A stretch of DNA of 7,882 bases from an uncultured Planctomycetota bacterium (GTDB lineage: Bacteria > Planctomycetota > UBA1135 > GCA-002686595). This document shows, one piece after another, positions 7,053 through 7,882 of the stretch (the first letter of the stretch is position 1; every line of letters begins with the position of its first letter). The position numbers were made by a program, and so were the translations under genes. The stretch covers positions 1 through 7,882 of the forward strand of contig CAIKQM010000106.1 of the NCBI GenBank assembly GCA_903829565.1. The letters run 5' to 3'. The notes beneath the pieces were generated by a model. It was not told where the DNA came from, did not search any database, and worked only from the letters and a program-made list of their open reading frames with translations.

Positions 7053-7882
7053 CTACCAACCTTGGGCGCGGATGTCCGCAACGATGCGGTCAGCCAACTC
7101 CAATGCGGCGCGGCCGTCTTCGCCCGTGACCTCGGCTTCTGCGCCGGTCTGGGCCGCCACAAGGAAGGAGTCGATCTCGGCCTGCAGCGGGCGTTCATGC
7201 CCCGTGAGGTCGAGCTCTTGCAGAGCTAGCACGCGCGTGGCGATCCACTCTTGGCGTTGGGCGATGGAGGCCGCATCCATGGTGCGCAGATCGACCCGGC
7301 CACTCTCCCACTCGGGGCCGGGCGTGATGACCAGGCCATAGTTCTTGCCAAAGTCGAGGCTTGCGTAGCCCTCGCCCGAGAACATGCGCAGCTTGCGCAC
7401 CGGCTGCAGACTCGCGCGCGAAGCCGTGATGTTGGCGCGTGCGCCGTTCTCGAACACGATGCGCACCGAGGCCACATCTTCATGCTGGGTGAGGATGGAT
7501 CCACCGACCGCATCCACCGAGCGCACCGGAGCCCCCACGAGATCCAGCACGAGGTCGAGATCGTGGATCATCAGGTCGTGCACCACACCGATGTCGCGAC
7601 TGCGACCCGAGAAGGGTGCGAGGCGACTGCACTCCACAAAGCGCGGACGGAAGCCGCGCGCCTTGACCGCGCGCAACGCGGGCTGAAAGCGCTCGACGTG
7701 CCCGACGGACAGGAGTGCTCCCCCACTAGCCGCGGCCGCCAGCATGCGATCGGCCTCGCCTAAGTTGGCGGCCAAGGGCTTCTCGACCAAGCAGTGCACG
7801 CCGCGCGACAACAGCGGCACGGCAACCGCTTCATGGGCCACCGTGGGCACCGCGATCGATACGGCTTGCACCGAACTCGGCA
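7053..7882 (-). CDS. Gfo/Idh/MocA-family oxidoreductase, lpx-associated type, 5' end outside window
   Basis: NAD(P)-dependent sugar dehydrogenase, cytoplasmic. About 276 C-terminal residues are visible. The frame stays open to the window edge, so the N-terminal GxGxxG nucleotide-binding motif and start are missing (roughly 60-70 aa, from usual family length). Counting from the GTG codon at 7871, VEKPLA at 29-34 carries the conserved Glu-Lys-Pro, GHVERF at 57-62 follows, and HDLMIHD at 98-104 contains the Asp-x-x-x-His that supplies the likely catalytic His103. A substrate-binding alpha/beta domain covers the rest and ends in a TAG. The strings VGHVERF and RLAPFS..RS.DI..V.DLMIHD resemble oxidoreductases encoded beside lpxA/lpxB, including the UDP-GlcNAc 3-dehydrogenase GnnA type that prepares 3-amino lipid A. 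That substrate is inference, since no lpx gene is inside the window. The GTG at 7871 is internal, not a start. Confidence 0.88.
   Translation of the reverse strand, partial: PSSVQAVSIAVPTVAHEAVAVPLLSRGVHCLVEKPLAANLGEADRMLAAAASGGALLSVGHVERFQPALRAVKARGFRPRFVECSRLAPFSGRSRDIGVVHDLMIHDLDLVLDLVGAPVRSVDAVGGSILTQHEDVASVRIVFENGARANITASRASLQPVRKLRMFSGEGYASLDFGKNYGLVITPGPEWESGRVDLRTMDAASIAQRQEWIATRVLALQELDLTGHERPLQAEIDSFLVAAQTGAEAEVTGEDGRAALELADRIVADIRAQGW

Noticed and set aside
7019..7198. 60-residue N-terminal extension of the isoleucyl-tRNA synthetase from an ATG at 7198
   Set aside because: It overlaps the 3' end of the oxidoreductase gene in another frame, is Arg/Pro-rich and is not part of the family. 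The family-like N-terminus starts at 7018.

Overview
The window reads as GC-rich bacterial chromosome, most likely from the Planctomycetota. The main evidence is a 16S rRNA gene whose sites for standard probes are planctomycete-like: 16 of 18 bases match the Pla46 site, and the EUB338 site carries the C-A-G variant shared with EUB338-II. The last roughly 190 nt of the 16S, including the anti-Shine-Dalgarno, lie outside the window. The class cannot be fixed by eye. The proteins fit this placement but do not prove it.

Everything recognisable is transcribed from the minus strand, so the biological order runs from high to low coordinates. (1) 7882-7053: 5'-truncated Gfo/Idh/MocA oxidoreductase of the type usually found with lipid A (lpx) genes. 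(2) 7018-3752: complete type-2 isoleucyl-tRNA synthetase, 34 nt downstream and probably cotranscribed. (3) A candidate terminator hairpin at 3694-3723, then a 265-nt gap holding a second hairpin. (4) 3486-2095: a predicted lipoprotein L,D-transpeptidase with LysM and YkuD domains, followed by a hairpin terminator. (5) 2036-1345: about 700 nt with no convincing protein gene. It holds short repeats, GC-rich hairpins, a candidate rRNA promoter, and a roughly 260-nt leader with a clear boxA antitermination element. (6) 1344-1: the 16S rRNA gene.

The genes share a housekeeping and envelope theme: lipid A sugar-nucleotide chemistry (inferred), Ile-tRNA charging, peptidoglycan cross-linking, and the ribosome. 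They do not form one pathway. Neither complete protein start has a clear Shine-Dalgarno sequence.

The most notable observation is that the isoleucyl-tRNA synthetase carries Gly-Ile-His-His where class I synthetases carry His-Ile-Gly-His. This swap is known from a subset of type-2 isoleucyl-tRNA synthetases and has been linked to extreme mupirocin resistance. I see no phage, transposon, CRISPR array, defence island or wholly new system here. The remaining points of interest are regulatory: mutually exclusive hairpins and regularly spaced repeats upstream of the rRNA promoter.
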